A stretch of 52,507 nucleotides of DNA from Methylobacterium sp. Leaf125 (GTDB lineage Bacteria > Pseudomonadota > Alphaproteobacteria > Rhizobiales > Beijerinckiaceae). This document shows, piece after piece, positions 17,953 to 26,548 of this stretch. How positions within the stretch are numbered: position 1 is the stretch's first letter; every line of letters starts with the position of its first letter. The stretch lies in contig NZ_LMNU01000007.1 in NCBI RefSeq assembly GCF_001423085.1, positions 1-52,507 on the forward strand, in the 5' to 3' direction. The position numbers were made by a program, and so were the translations under genes. The notes below the pieces were generated by a model. The model ran no database searches. It saw nothing but the letters and a program-made list of their open reading frames with translations, and was not told the origin of the DNA.

Positions 17953-19221
17953 ATGGACAGTCCGAGAGCCCGCATGAATCCCGCAGCACGGGCGGTCCGC
18001 CGCGAAACCAGCCTCGGCCTGACCCAGGCCGTGCATCGCAGCCGCGCCCTGTCCCGCGCCGGCCTGTCCGAGCGGCTGTTCACCCTGGCCTTCAGCGGGC
18101 TGGTCTATCCCCAGATCTGGGAGGATCCGGCGGTCGATCTGGAAGCTCTGGCGCTGGGGCCGGAGGACCACGTCGTCGCCATCGCGTCGGGCAGTTGCAA
18201 CGTCCTGTCCTACCTCACCGCCGATCCGGCACGGATCAGCGCAGTCGATCTGAACGGCGCGCACATCGCCCTGGGGCGCCTCAAGCTCGCGGCCCTGATG
18301 CGGCTGCCCGATTCGGCAGCCTACCTGCGCTTCTTCGGGCGTGCCGACACGGCCGGCAACATCGCCGCCTACGATGCGCGAATCGCGCCTCACCTGGACG
18401 CCACCGCGCGCGCGTATTGGGAGGCCCGTCGCCTGGACGGGCGCCGGCGCATCGCAGCCTTCTCAGAGAACGTCTTCCGCCACGGCCTGCTCGGGCGCTT
18501 CATCGGGACCGGGCATCGGCTGGCCCGGCTCTACGGCTGCGACCTCTCCGCCGTCCTCAAGGCCCGCGACCGCGCCGAACAGCGCAGCCTGTTCGCGGCA
18601 CACGTGGCGCCGCTGTTCGAGAAGCGCCTCGTGCGTTGGCTGATCCGGCGCCCGGCCTCCCTCTACGGCCTCGGGATCCCCCCAGCCCAGTACCGGGCCC
18701 TCGCCCAGGGCCACCCGGGCGGCATGGTCGACGTCCTACGCCACCGCCTGGAGCGCCTCGCCTGCGACTTCGACCTCGCCGACAACTACTTTGCCTGGCA
18801 GGCCTTCGGCCGGGGCTACGCCCCGGGTCCGGACGCGGCCCTGCCGCCCTACCTGCAGCCGCGCTACTTCGAGACCCTGCGGGCCCGGGCCGGACGCGTG
18901 AGCTACCGCCAGCAGTCGATGACGGCGTTCCTGGCGGCCAGCCCGGACAGGAGCGCGGATGCCTACGTGCTCCTCGACGCGCAGGACTGGATGAGCGACG
19001 CCGACCTGACCGCCCTGTGGACCGAGATCACCCGCACCGCCCGGCCGGGCGCACGGGTCATCTTCCGCACGGCCGCCGACGAGCGCTGCCTGCCGGGCCG
19101 GGTGCCGGACGGGATCCTCTCCGCCTGGGACTATGCCGAGGCCGAGAGCCGCGCAGGACAGGCCCGCGACCGCTCCGCCATCTACGGCGGCTTCCATCTC
19201 TACCGTCGGCGGGCCGCGTGA
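17953..19221 (+). CDS. btaA: SAM:diacylglycerol 3-amino-3-carboxypropyltransferase
   Basis: The 422-residue DUF3419 protein transfers the aminocarboxypropyl group of S-adenosylmethionine to diacylglycerol, giving diacylglyceryl homoserine, the first step of betaine lipid synthesis. Family features include YPQIWEDPAVDLEAL, the SAM-binding VVAIASGSCNVLSYL with SAVDLN, and LDAQDWM near the C-terminus. It overlaps btaB by 4 bases (GTGA). The PHO box at 17901 suggests phosphate-starvation induction. An in-frame ATG at 17974 is an alternative start. Confidence 0.92.
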   Translation: MDSPRARMNPAARAVRRETSLGLTQAVHRSRALSRAGLSERLFTLAFSGLVYPQIWEDPAVDLEALALGPEDHVVAIASGSCNVLSYLTADPARISAVDLNGAHIALGRLKLAALMRLPDSAAYLRFFGRADTAGNIAAYDARIAPHLDATARAYWEARRLDGRRRIAAFSENVFRHGLLGRFIGTGHRLARLYGCDLSAVLKARDRAEQRSLFAAHVAPLFEKRLVRWLIRRPASLYGLGIPPAQYRALAQGHPGGMVDVLRHRLERLACDFDLADNYFAWQAFGRGYAPGPDAALPPYLQPRYFETLRARAGRVSYRQQSMTAFLAASPDRSADAYVLLDAQDWMSDADLTALWTEITRTARPGARVIFRTAADERCLPGRVPDGILSAWDYAEAESRAGQARDRSAIYGGFHLYRRRAA

Positions 19222-19859
19222 GCGACGCCGCGCAGGCGATGGACCGGATGTACCGGCGCCAGCGCCACCTCTACGACGCCAGCCGCAAATTCTATCTCCT
19301 CGGGCGCGACCGGGCGATCGCGGACCTCGCCGTTCCGGCGGGCGGTACGGTGCTGGAGATCGGCTGCGGCACCGGACGCAATCTCGTGCGCATCGCCCGA
19401 ACCTACCCGGAGGCCGCCTGCCACGGCCTCGACGTCTCGGCGGCGATGCTCGCCACGGCCGCCCGCAGCGTCGCGCGCGCCGGACTCGAGTCCCGCATTC
19501 GCCTCGCGCGCGGGGATGCGACGGCTTTCGACCCGGAGGCCCTGTTCGGGCGGGCAAGCTTCGACCGGATCGTAATCTCCTACGCCCTGTCGATGATCCC
19601 GCCCTGGGAGCGGGTACTGGCCGAGGCCGCTGGACACCTCGCACCGGGCGGACGGCTCCATGTGGTGGATTTCGGCGATCAGGCGGGCCTGCCCCGCCCC
19701 GCCCGCAGCCTCCTCAACCGATGGCTCGCGGCCTTCGCGGTGACGCCGCGCGCAGCCCTGCCACAGGCGGTCGCGGCCGTGGCCTCCACCCTGGACGCCG
19801 AGGCGCAGGTGCACCAGCGCTTCCGCGGCTACTGCGTGCACGCGGTGATCACGCGCTGA
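19218..19859 (+). CDS. btaB: Diacylglycerylhomoserine N-methyltransferase
   Basis: The 213-residue class I methyltransferase adds three methyl groups to diacylglyceryl homoserine to give the betaine lipid DGTS. The SAM motif VLEIGCGTGRNLVRIA lies at about residues 45-60, followed by GLDVSAAML and a conserved HVVDFGDQ. The GTG start overlaps the btaA stop (GTGA), indicating coupled translation. The pair matches the rhizobial btaAB operon in order and overlap. Confidence 0.92.
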   Translation: MSDAAQAMDRMYRRQRHLYDASRKFYLLGRDRAIADLAVPAGGTVLEIGCGTGRNLVRIARTYPEAACHGLDVSAAMLATAARSVARAGLESRIRLARGDATAFDPEALFGRASFDRIVISYALSMIPPWERVLAEAAGHLAPGGRLHVVDFGDQAGLPRPARSLLNRWLAAFAVTPRAALPQAVAAVASTLDAEAQVHQRFRGYCVHAVITR

Positions 19860-19996
19860 GGACGCAGGATCCGCTTGGCGAGCGCCCATCGCAGAGATTG
19901 ATTCAGCCGGCTTCGGCCGAACGCCCTGGCGCGACCCCGCATTGGGTTTCCGACGCGGCGGCTTCCAGGCCGCCCACCCCAACCGGAGGTTTTCCC

Positions 19997-20092
19997 ATGC
20001 GCAAGCTCCTCGTCGCCTTCCTGCTCCCGAAGCTCGTCTCCTATCTGCGCCGGCGCTATTCCGGCCGTCCGAGCCCGCGCCACTACTCCTGA
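19997..20092 (+). CDS. 31-residue basic small ORF
   Basis: The ORF starts at an ATG preceded by a strong GGAGGT ribosome site at good spacing. It encodes a short hydrophobic then very basic peptide (MRKLLVAFLLPKLVSYLRRR, then a short basic tail). It ends 5 bases before a strong hairpin. I recognise no family. The combination of ribosome site, start and terminator is good evidence that it is expressed; function is unknown. Confidence 0.5.
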   Translation: MRKLLVAFLLPKLVSYLRRRYSGRPSPRHYS

Positions 20093-20095
20093 GAT

Positions 20096-21571
20096 TCAGC
20101 GCGCCGGGACCGCAGGCAGTCCCGGCGCGCTCATCCGGCGCAGCCGAGCCTCCCGTCGACCGTAGCCGAAATAGATCGCCAGCCCCACGACGAGCCACAG
20201 GGCGAGCCGCAGCCAGGTGTCCCCGGGCAGGCCGAGCATCAGCCCGAGGCAGGACAGGATGCCGAGGATCGGCACCACAGGCATGCCCGGCACCCGGAAG
20301 GGGCGAGGGCGCCCCGGATCCGTCCGGCGCAGCACGAGGACGGCGGTGCAGATGACCACGAAGGCGAAGAGGGTGCCGATGCTCACCAGTTCGCCCAGGA
20401 GGTCGATCGGAACCAGCCCCGCCACCAGGGCCGTCACGGCACCGATGGTGATCTGACTGGTAGCCGGCGTCCGGAAGCGGGGATGCACCCGCGCGAAGGC
20501 CGGCGGCAGCAGACCGTCGCGCGCCATGGCGTAGAAGATCCGGGCCTGCCCGTAGAGGGCAGCGAGCGCCGCCGTGGTCAGGCCGAGAATCGCCCCGAAC
20601 TTGATCGCAACCGCGAAAGCCCCGAAGCCGATTGCTTCCACCGCCTTGGCGATGGGGTCGGGCACGTCGAGGGCCCGATAGGGGACGAGGCCGGTGAGCA
20701 CCGCCGCCACCGCCACGTAGAGCACCGTGCTGATCGCCAGCGACCCGAGGAGCCCGATCGGTGCGTCGCGTTGGGGACGGCGCGTCTCGCCCGCCGCGGT
20801 CGAGATTGTCTCGAAGCCGATGAAGGCGAAGAACACCACGCCGGCCCCGCGCAGCACGCCGCTCCAGCCGAACGCACCGAAGGTGCCGGTGTTCTCCGGC
20901 ACCAGGGGAGACCACAGGCCCACATTCACGTGGGCCGCACCGACGCCGATGAAGGCCAGGATGATCGCAACCTTGATCGCCACCATTACGACGTTCACCC
21001 GAGCCGATTCGCGGTTGCCGCGCACGAGGAGCAGGGTCAGCAGGCCGATGATGGCCGCCGCCGGCAGGTCGAACCCTGCGTCGACCCCGCCGGGCAGGGG
21101 GGTGAAGGGCGCCGCCGAGAGGAATGGAGGAAGATGCAGGCCGACATCGGCGAGGAGCGAGCGGGCATAGCCCGACCAGCCCACCGCCACGGTCGCAGCG
21201 CTCATGGCGTATTCGAGGACGAGGTCCCAGCCGATGATCCAGGCGCAGGCCTCCCCTAGGGTTGCGTAGGCGTAGGTGTAGGTGCTCCCCGGGACCGGCA
21301 CCATCGCGGCGAGTTCGGCATAGCAGAGTGCGACGAACCCACAGGCGATGCCGCCGAGCACGAAGGACAGGGTCAGGCCCGGACCGGCATAATTGGCCGC
21401 CGCCGTACCGGTGAGGACGAAGATGCCCGCCCCGATGGTCGCCCCGACCCCGAGGGCGACGAGGTCGAAAGCCGAGAGCGAACGCGGCAGGCGCGAGGTC
21501 CCATCGCCATCGGCGTCGGCCGCCAGGATGTCGGCGATGGATTTTCGCGCGGTGAGGCTGTTGCCCGTCAT
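20096..21571 (-). CDS. APC-family amino-acid permease (cationic amino acid transporter type)
   Basis: The 491-residue inner-membrane protein has about 12-13 hydrophobic segments. The N-terminal signature LGVGATIGAGIFVLTGTAA is that of amino acid-polyamine-organocation transporters, and ARIFYAMARDGLLPP is typical of the CAT/YfnA subgroup. The substrate is probably an amino acid but cannot be specified. The ATG at 21571 fits the family start; the open frame continues far upstream only because of GC-rich composition. It diverges from the threonine aldolase gene. Confidence 0.88.
   Translation of the reverse strand: MTGNSLTARKSIADILAADADGDGTSRLPRSLSAFDLVALGVGATIGAGIFVLTGTAAANYAGPGLTLSFVLGGIACGFVALCYAELAAMVPVPGSTYTYAYATLGEACAWIIGWDLVLEYAMSAATVAVGWSGYARSLLADVGLHLPPFLSAAPFTPLPGGVDAGFDLPAAAIIGLLTLLLVRGNRESARVNVVMVAIKVAIILAFIGVGAAHVNVGLWSPLVPENTGTFGAFGWSGVLRGAGVVFFAFIGFETISTAAGETRRPQRDAPIGLLGSLAISTVLYVAVAAVLTGLVPYRALDVPDPIAKAVEAIGFGAFAVAIKFGAILGLTTAALAALYGQARIFYAMARDGLLPPAFARVHPRFRTPATSQITIGAVTALVAGLVPIDLLGELVSIGTLFAFVVICTAVLVLRRTDPGRPRPFRVPGMPVVPILGILSCLGLMLGLPGDTWLRLALWLVVGLAIYFGYGRREARLRRMSAPGLPAVPAR
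20098..20131. terminator. Strong hairpin terminator
   Basis: A perfect 13-bp stem AGCGCGCCGGGAC/GTCCCGGCGCGCT with an 8-nt loop lies between the small ORF and the end of the convergent permease gene, whose last codons it overlaps. No long T tract is present. Confidence 0.65.
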
Positions 21572-21946
21572 CGGCCGGACCTTCGCATGACGGTGGATCG
21601 TGTGCCAATCGGGGCAAGTCCCGCGCCAAGGCCTTCTCACGCACCAAGGCCTTCTCCCGCACAAGGCCTGCGTGCCGAGCACCGGTCCAGACTTTCTCGC
21701 CAGGATCAGCTCTCGCGCCAGGCAGCAACCTGGCCGTGTTGTCAGCGCCGGTCCCCTCTGGTAGATCTTGAACAGCATCAAGAGTCGGGGCGATCCCTGA
21801 CGCCAACCTGCTCTCCCGGGCAAGGTGGCACCCTCCGGCAATCGGCGGGGATGTGGCCGGACCGGCAACCGAACGGGCTTCGCCATATCTCTATCCGGTC
21901 GGTCGCTGCACTCCTGATGCGGACCTTGACCAGACGAGAGCGACCG
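21572..21946. other. Intergenic region, 375 bp, with tandem repeat
   Basis: This is the divergent control region between permease and aldolase. It contains an 18-bp repeat, CAAGGCCTTCTCACGCAC (21627) and a second near-copy (21645), plus a partial third. No operator could be identified and no gene is supported. Confidence 0.6.
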
Positions 21947-23002
21947 ATGCCCCCCGAGCCCCAGCAATTCGCGAGCGACAACTACGCCGGCATCTGCCCC
22001 GAGGCCTGGGCCGCTATGGACGCGGCCAATCGCGGTTCGGTGCCGGCCTACGGCGAGGACCCGTGGACGAAGCGGGCCGCCGATGCCTTCAGGACCCTGT
22101 TCGAGACCGACGCCGCCGACGTCTTTTTCGCCTTCAACGGGACGGCTGCCAACGCCCTGGCCCTGGCCTCCCTCTGCCAGTCCTACCACAGCGTCATCTG
22201 CTCGGCCTCGGCCCATGTCGAGACGGACGAGTGCGGCGCGCCCGAGTTCTTCTCCAACGGCTCGAAGCTGCTCGTGGTGGCGAGCCCCGACGGCAAGCTG
22301 GACCCGGCCTTGATTCGAAGCGTCGCCACCGGTCGCTCGGACATCCACTTTCCGAAGCCTCGCGTGGTCACGATCACCCAGCCCACCGAGACGGGCCAGC
22401 TCTACAGCCTCGCCGAGATCCGGGCGATCGCCGCCTCATGCCGAGATCTGGGCCTGCGCCTCCACATGGACGGAGCGCGCTTTGCCAATGCCTGCGCCAG
22501 CCTCGGCTGCAGCCCCGCCGACATGACCTGGAAGGCCGGCGTCGATCTCCTGTGCTTCGGCGGCACCAAGAACGGCATGGCGGCGGGCGAGGCGATCCTG
22601 TTCTTCGATGCCGCCCTGGCGGAGGATTTTGGCTACCGCTGCAAGCAGGCGGGCCAACTCGCCTCGAAGATGCGCTTCCTCTCGGCGCCCTGGGTCGGCG
22701 TGCTGGAGGGCGGAGCCTGGCTGCGCCACGCCGCCCATGCCAATGCCTGCGCGCAACGCCTCGCTGCCGCCGTGGCGGACGTAAGCGCCTTCGCGCTGAT
22801 GTTCCCGGTGGCGGCCAACGCGGTCTTCCTGCGCGCCGCACCCGAGCACCTCGAGGCCCTGCGCACCCGGGGCTGGCGCTTCTACACCTTCATCGGTGGA
22901 GGCGCGCGCTTCATGTTCGCCTGGGATTCGGATCCGGCACGGATCGAGGCGCTCGCAAGGGACATCCGCGCGGTGGCCGGATGCGAGGCCGCCGCGGCCT
23001 GA
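21947..23002 (+). CDS. ltaE: Low-specificity L-threonine aldolase
   Basis: The 351-residue PLP enzyme cleaves threonine and allo-threonine to glycine and acetaldehyde. Fold-type I features are visible: FAFNGTAANALAL, SAHVETDECGAPEF, the LHMDGARFANA aspartate motif, and the PLP lysine in CFGGTKNGM. The ATG at 21947 follows GAGAG. An alternative is another beta-eliminating lyase of the same family, since substrate specificity is not certain. The permease transcribed in the opposite direction may serve a related amino acid, but that is only inference. Confidence 0.88.
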   Translation: MPPEPQQFASDNYAGICPEAWAAMDAANRGSVPAYGEDPWTKRAADAFRTLFETDAADVFFAFNGTAANALALASLCQSYHSVICSASAHVETDECGAPEFFSNGSKLLVVASPDGKLDPALIRSVATGRSDIHFPKPRVVTITQPTETGQLYSLAEIRAIAASCRDLGLRLHMDGARFANACASLGCSPADMTWKAGVDLLCFGGTKNGMAAGEAILFFDAALAEDFGYRCKQAGQLASKMRFLSAPWVGVLEGGAWLRHAAHANACAQRLAAAVADVSAFALMFPVAANAVFLRAAPEHLEALRTRGWRFYTFIGGGARFMFAWDSDPARIEALARDIRAVAGCEAAAA

Positions 23003-23236
23003 GCGCTTCCCTCTTCCAACGTCCCCGTACGGGACCGCGACACCCCGAGGGCTGGCGTCGGAGCGGGTTTCGTGTATGGTCCGCGCCGCTCCGACCCGTG
23101 CGAACGGGGCCGGGGCACAAGCTGCTTGTGGGTCTGACCGTGCTGGACGACATCCCGGCACCGGCCTTCCACGAGCGTGGCGCGGCCCTCGCGACGAGGC
23201 CGCCCTTTCCGAAAACCCGTACCGAAAGGCACTGCG

Positions 23237-23506
23237 ATGTCGATCACGGCAGAGCGCAAGACCGCGCTCATCAAGGAATACGCGACCGGCGGCAAGGACA
23301 CCGGTTCTCCGGAGGTCCAGGTGGCGATCCTGACCGAGCGGATCACCAACCTGACCGGCCACTTCAAGACCCACGGCAAGGACAACCATTCCCGCCGCGG
23401 CCTCCTGAAGATGGTCTCGCAGCGCCGCTCGCTGCTCGACTACGTCAAGCGCAAGGACGAGGCCCGCTACCGCAGCCTCATCGAGCGTCTCGGCATCCGC
23501 CGCTAA
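23237..23506 (+). CDS. rpsO: 30S ribosomal protein S15
   Basis: The 89-residue protein has the standard length and the conserved [32 protein letters not shown] and [12 protein letters not shown] segments. It binds 16S rRNA helices 20-22 and helps the 30S platform form. pnp follows 207 bases downstream, the conserved bacterial rpsO-pnp arrangement. Confidence 0.98.
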   Translation: MSITAERKTALIKEYATGGKDTGSPEVQVAILTERITNLTGHFKTHGKDNHSRRGLLKMVSQRRSLLDYVKRKDEARYRSLIERLGIRR

Positions 23507-23630
23507 GCAGCACTCTCATGCGGTTCCGGGCCCGGCCCGGGGCCGCGTTTTGACAGTTCGGGCGGCCGGAATGGGTCCGGCCACCCGAAGACCCGGGCGA
23601 CTTGAAGGCGGATGCGTCGGGGACAGGATC

Positions 23631-23660
23631 GCGGGGGGCACGGCGTGCGGTGCCCCCCGC
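23631..23660 (+). terminator. Hairpin between rpsO and pnp
   Basis: A perfect 11-bp stem GCGGGGGGCAC/GTGCCCCCCGC with an 8-nt loop lies 53 bases before the pnp ATG. By position it could be a partial terminator of rpsO or an RNase III processing site for pnp autoregulation, as in Escherichia coli. Confidence 0.6.
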
Positions 23661-23713
23661 CATCTTGCCCCTGACGGCGCCGGGTTCGCCCGATCGCAGG
23701 AAGGCTAGACACT

Positions 23714-25885
23714 ATGTTCGATATCCAACGCGAAGAGCTGATGTGGGGCGACCGCAAGCTCGTCCTCGAGACGGGTAAGGTCGCCCGCCAGGCCGACGGC
23801 GCCGTGATGGCGACCTACGGCGAGACCTCGGTTCTCGCCACCGTCGTGTCCGCCAAGGAGCCCAAGGCCGGCATCGACTTCCTGCCGCTCACGGTGAACT
23901 ACCAGGAGCGTGCCTACGCCGCCGGCCGTATCCCCGGCGGGTACTTCAAGCGCGAGGGCCGTCCGTCCGAGAAGGAGACCCTGGTCTCCCGCCTCATCGA
24001 CCGTCCGATCCGCCCCCTCTTCATCGAGGGCTGGCGCAACGACACCCAGGTCGTCGTCACCGTCCTGACCCACGACCTCGAGAACGATCCCGACATCCTC
24101 GCGATGGTCGCGGCCTCCGCCGCCCTGACCCTGTCGGGCGTGCCCTTCATGGGTCCGATCGGTGCCGCCCGCGTCGGCTACACCAATGGCCAGTACACCC
24201 TAAACCCGCACGTGGCCGACCTCGAGGCCTCGACCCTCGACCTCGTCGTCGCCGGCACCCAGGACGCCGTCCTGATGGTCGAGTCCGAGGCCAAGGAGCT
24301 CGACGAGGAGGTCATGCTCGGCGCCGTGATGTTCGGCCACAAGCACTTCCAGCCGGTCATCGAGGCGATCATCCGCCTCGCCGAGAAGGCCGCTAAGGAG
24401 CCCCGCAACTTCTCCGCCCCCGAGAACGGCGACGTGGAAGCCGCCGTGCTCGAGGTCTGCGAGGCCGACCTGCGCGCTGCCTACAAGAACACCGTCAAGC
24501 AGGAGCGCTACGCCGCCGTCGATGCTGTGAAGGCGAAGGTGATGGCCGCGCTCTGCCCCGCCGAGGGCGAGGCGCGCTTCCCGGCCGAGAAGGTCAAGGC
24601 CGCGTTCAAGGAAGCGCAGTCGAAGGTCGTGCGCTGGAACATCCTCGACACCGGCTCGCGCATCGACGGCCGTGACGTCCGCACCGTGCGACCGATCGAG
24701 TCCCAGGTCGGGGTGCTGCCCCGCGCCCATGGCTCCTCGCTGTTCACGCGCGGCGAGACCCAGGCCCTCGTGGTCGCCACCCTCGGCACCGGCGAGGACG
24801 AGCAGTTCATCGACGCACTGGAAGGCACCTACAAGGAGACCTTCCTGCTGCACTACAACTTCCCTCCCTACTCGGTGGGCGAGACCGGCCGCATGGGCTC
24901 CCCGGGCCGTCGCGAGATCGGCCACGGCAAGCTCGCCTGGCGCGCCGTGCATCCCGTGCTGCCGCCGGCCCACGAGTTCCCGTACACGATCCGCGTCGTG
25001 TCCGAGATCACCGAGTCGAACGGCTCCTCCTCGATGGCCTCCGTCTGCGGCGCCTCGCTGTCGCTGATGGATGCCGGCGTGCCGCTGCGCCGTCCGGTGG
25101 CGGGCATCGCCATGGGCCTCATCCTCGAGGGTGAGCGCTACGCGGTGCTGTCCGACATCCTCGGCGACGAGGATCACCTCGGCGACATGGACTTCAAGGT
25201 CGCGGGCACCGAGTCCGGCATCACTTCGCTGCAGATGGACATCAAGATCGCCGGCATCACCGAGGAGATCATGAAGGTCGCCCTGCACCAGGCGCAGGAA
25301 GGCCGCGTCCACATCCTCGGCGAGATGGCGAAGGCCCTGACCGACGCCCGTCCCGAGCTCGGCGAGTACGCGCCGCGCATCGAGACGATGCAGATCCCCA
25401 CCGACAAGATCCGGGAAGTGATCGGCACCGGCGGCAAGGTGATCCGCGAGATCGTCGACAAGACCGGCGCCAAGATCAACATCGACGACACTGGCACGGT
25501 GAAGATCGCGTCCAGCGACGGCAAGGCCATCAAGGCCGCCTACAACTGGATCCGCTCGATCGTGGCCGAGGCCGAGCCGGGCATGATCTACGATGGCACG
25601 GTCGTGAAGACGATGGAGTTCGGCGCTTTCGTGAACTTCTTCGGCGCCAAGGACGGCCTCGTCCACATCTCGGAGCTCGCCGCCCAGCGGGTCGCCAAGG
25701 TGACGGACGTCGTTAAGGAGGGCCAGAAGGTCAAGGTGAAGTTTCTCGGTCAGGACGATCGCGGCAAGATCCGCCTCTCGATGAAGGTCGTCGACCAAGA
25801 AACCGGCGAGGACATCACCGAGAAGCTCAAGGCCGAGCGCAACGCCGAGCAGGACCGCGCCCGCGGACCCCGCCAGGAGGCGTAA
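23714..25885 (+). CDS. pnp: Polyribonucleotide nucleotidyltransferase (PNPase)
   Basis: The 723-residue enzyme degrades RNA phosphorolytically from the 3' end. Domains in order are RNase PH-1, an alpha-helical linker, RNase PH-2 (with [17 protein letters not shown]), KH ([12 protein letters not shown] near residues 570-580) and S1 ([13 protein letters not shown] near 630-645). Length and order are normal. GGAAGG precedes the ATG. It is usually autoregulated through its 5' leader. Confidence 0.98.
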   Translation: MFDIQREELMWGDRKLVLETGKVARQADGAVMATYGETSVLATVVSAKEPKAGIDFLPLTVNYQERAYAAGRIPGGYFKREGRPSEKETLVSRLIDRPIRPLFIEGWRNDTQVVVTVLTHDLENDPDILAMVAASAALTLSGVPFMGPIGAARVGYTNGQYTLNPHVADLEASTLDLVVAGTQDAVLMVESEAKELDEEVMLGAVMFGHKHFQPVIEAIIRLAEKAAKEPRNFSAPENGDVEAAVLEVCEADLRAAYKNTVKQERYAAVDAVKAKVMAALCPAEGEARFPAEKVKAAFKEAQSKVVRWNILDTGSRIDGRDVRTVRPIESQVGVLPRAHGSSLFTRGETQALVVATLGTGEDEQFIDALEGTYKETFLLHYNFPPYSVGETGRMGSPGRREIGHGKLAWRAVHPVLPPAHEFPYTIRVVSEITESNGSSSMASVCGASLSLMDAGVPLRRPVAGIAMGLILEGERYAVLSDILGDEDHLGDMDFKVAGTESGITSLQMDIKIAGITEEIMKVALHQAQEGRVHILGEMAKALTDARPELGEYAPRIETMQIPTDKIREVIGTGGKVIREIVDKTGAKINIDDTGTVKIASSDGKAIKAAYNWIRSIVAEAEPGMIYDGTVVKTMEFGAFVNFFGAKDGLVHISELAAQRVAKVTDVVKEGQKVKVKFLGQDDRGKIRLSMKVVDQETGEDITEKLKAERNAEQDRARGPRQEA

Positions 25886-25937
25886 GCGACCAGTTCCGGC
25901 CGGGTGCGTCAGCGCTCAGCCGAACCGATCAAAACGA

Positions 25938-25970
25938 GAAGAGCGCGGTCCCATCAGGGCCGCGCTCTTC
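25938..25970. terminator. Rho-independent terminator of pnp (bidirectional)
   Basis: A 14-bp stem (25938-25951 with 25957-25970, one G-U pair) with a 5-nt loop is followed by TTCCTTTT on the plus strand and by TCGTTTT on the minus strand. It separates pnp from the convergent phnN. Confidence 0.9.
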
Positions 25971-26011
25971 TTCCTTTTGAGAGCAAGACTGAAGCTGCGA
26001 TCGGCCGAAGC

Positions 26012-26548
26012 TCAGGCCGCTCGCTCCCGTAGGTGCGCGACCAACACGGCGGCGGCGCTGTCCGGATCGCGATCGTTCCAGATCGTGTACTCGGCGGCAA
26101 TTGGGACGACGCGGTCGAGGCGGGTGCGCAGGTCGCCATCCTCGGGCCGGGCGCGGGCGGCGAGGCGTTGGGCGAGCACCGCGGGAGCCGCCGTGATGGC
26201 GACGACGCCGACATGCGGCAGGGTCGCGCGAGCCTGCGCCACGATGCGCCGGGAAACGTTGCAGATCACCACCCGTCCCGCCTGCGCCTGGTCCCGGGTC
26301 TCGCCGGGAATCGCGTAGCCGAGACCGTGCGCCCGCCAATGCAGGGCGAAGGCGCCAGCGGCGGCGCCCGCGGCAAAGGCCTCCTCGGTGAGGGCGACAT
26401 TGTCCTCGTGGGCCGAGGGAGCCCGGGTGACGAGGCGACGTGGGAAGACGAAGCGCGGGTCCGGGCCGAGCGTATCGCGCGCCAGCCGCAGCAGGGTATC
26501 CTTCCCGGCGCCGCTCGGGCCGACCACGAGAACGAAGCCGCCCGGCAT
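26012..26548 (-). CDS. phnN: Ribose 1,5-bisphosphate phosphokinase
   Basis: The 178-residue guanylate-kinase-like enzyme converts ribose 1,5-bisphosphate to PRPP, the last step of the C-P lyase pathway. The P-loop GPSGAGKDT is near residues 9-17, and FPRRLVTR is the substrate loop. It is the last gene of the phnGHIJKLMN operon. Its ATG overlaps the phnM stop (TGATG). A GTG three bases upstream is an alternative start. Confidence 0.92.
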   Translation of the reverse strand: MPGGFVLVVGPSGAGKDTLLRLARDTLGPDPRFVFPRRLVTRAPSAHEDNVALTEEAFAAGAAAGAFALHWRAHGLGYAIPGETRDQAQAGRVVICNVSRRIVAQARATLPHVGVVAITAAPAVLAQRLAARARPEDGDLRTRLDRVVPIAAEYTIWNDRDPDSAAAVLVAHLRERAA

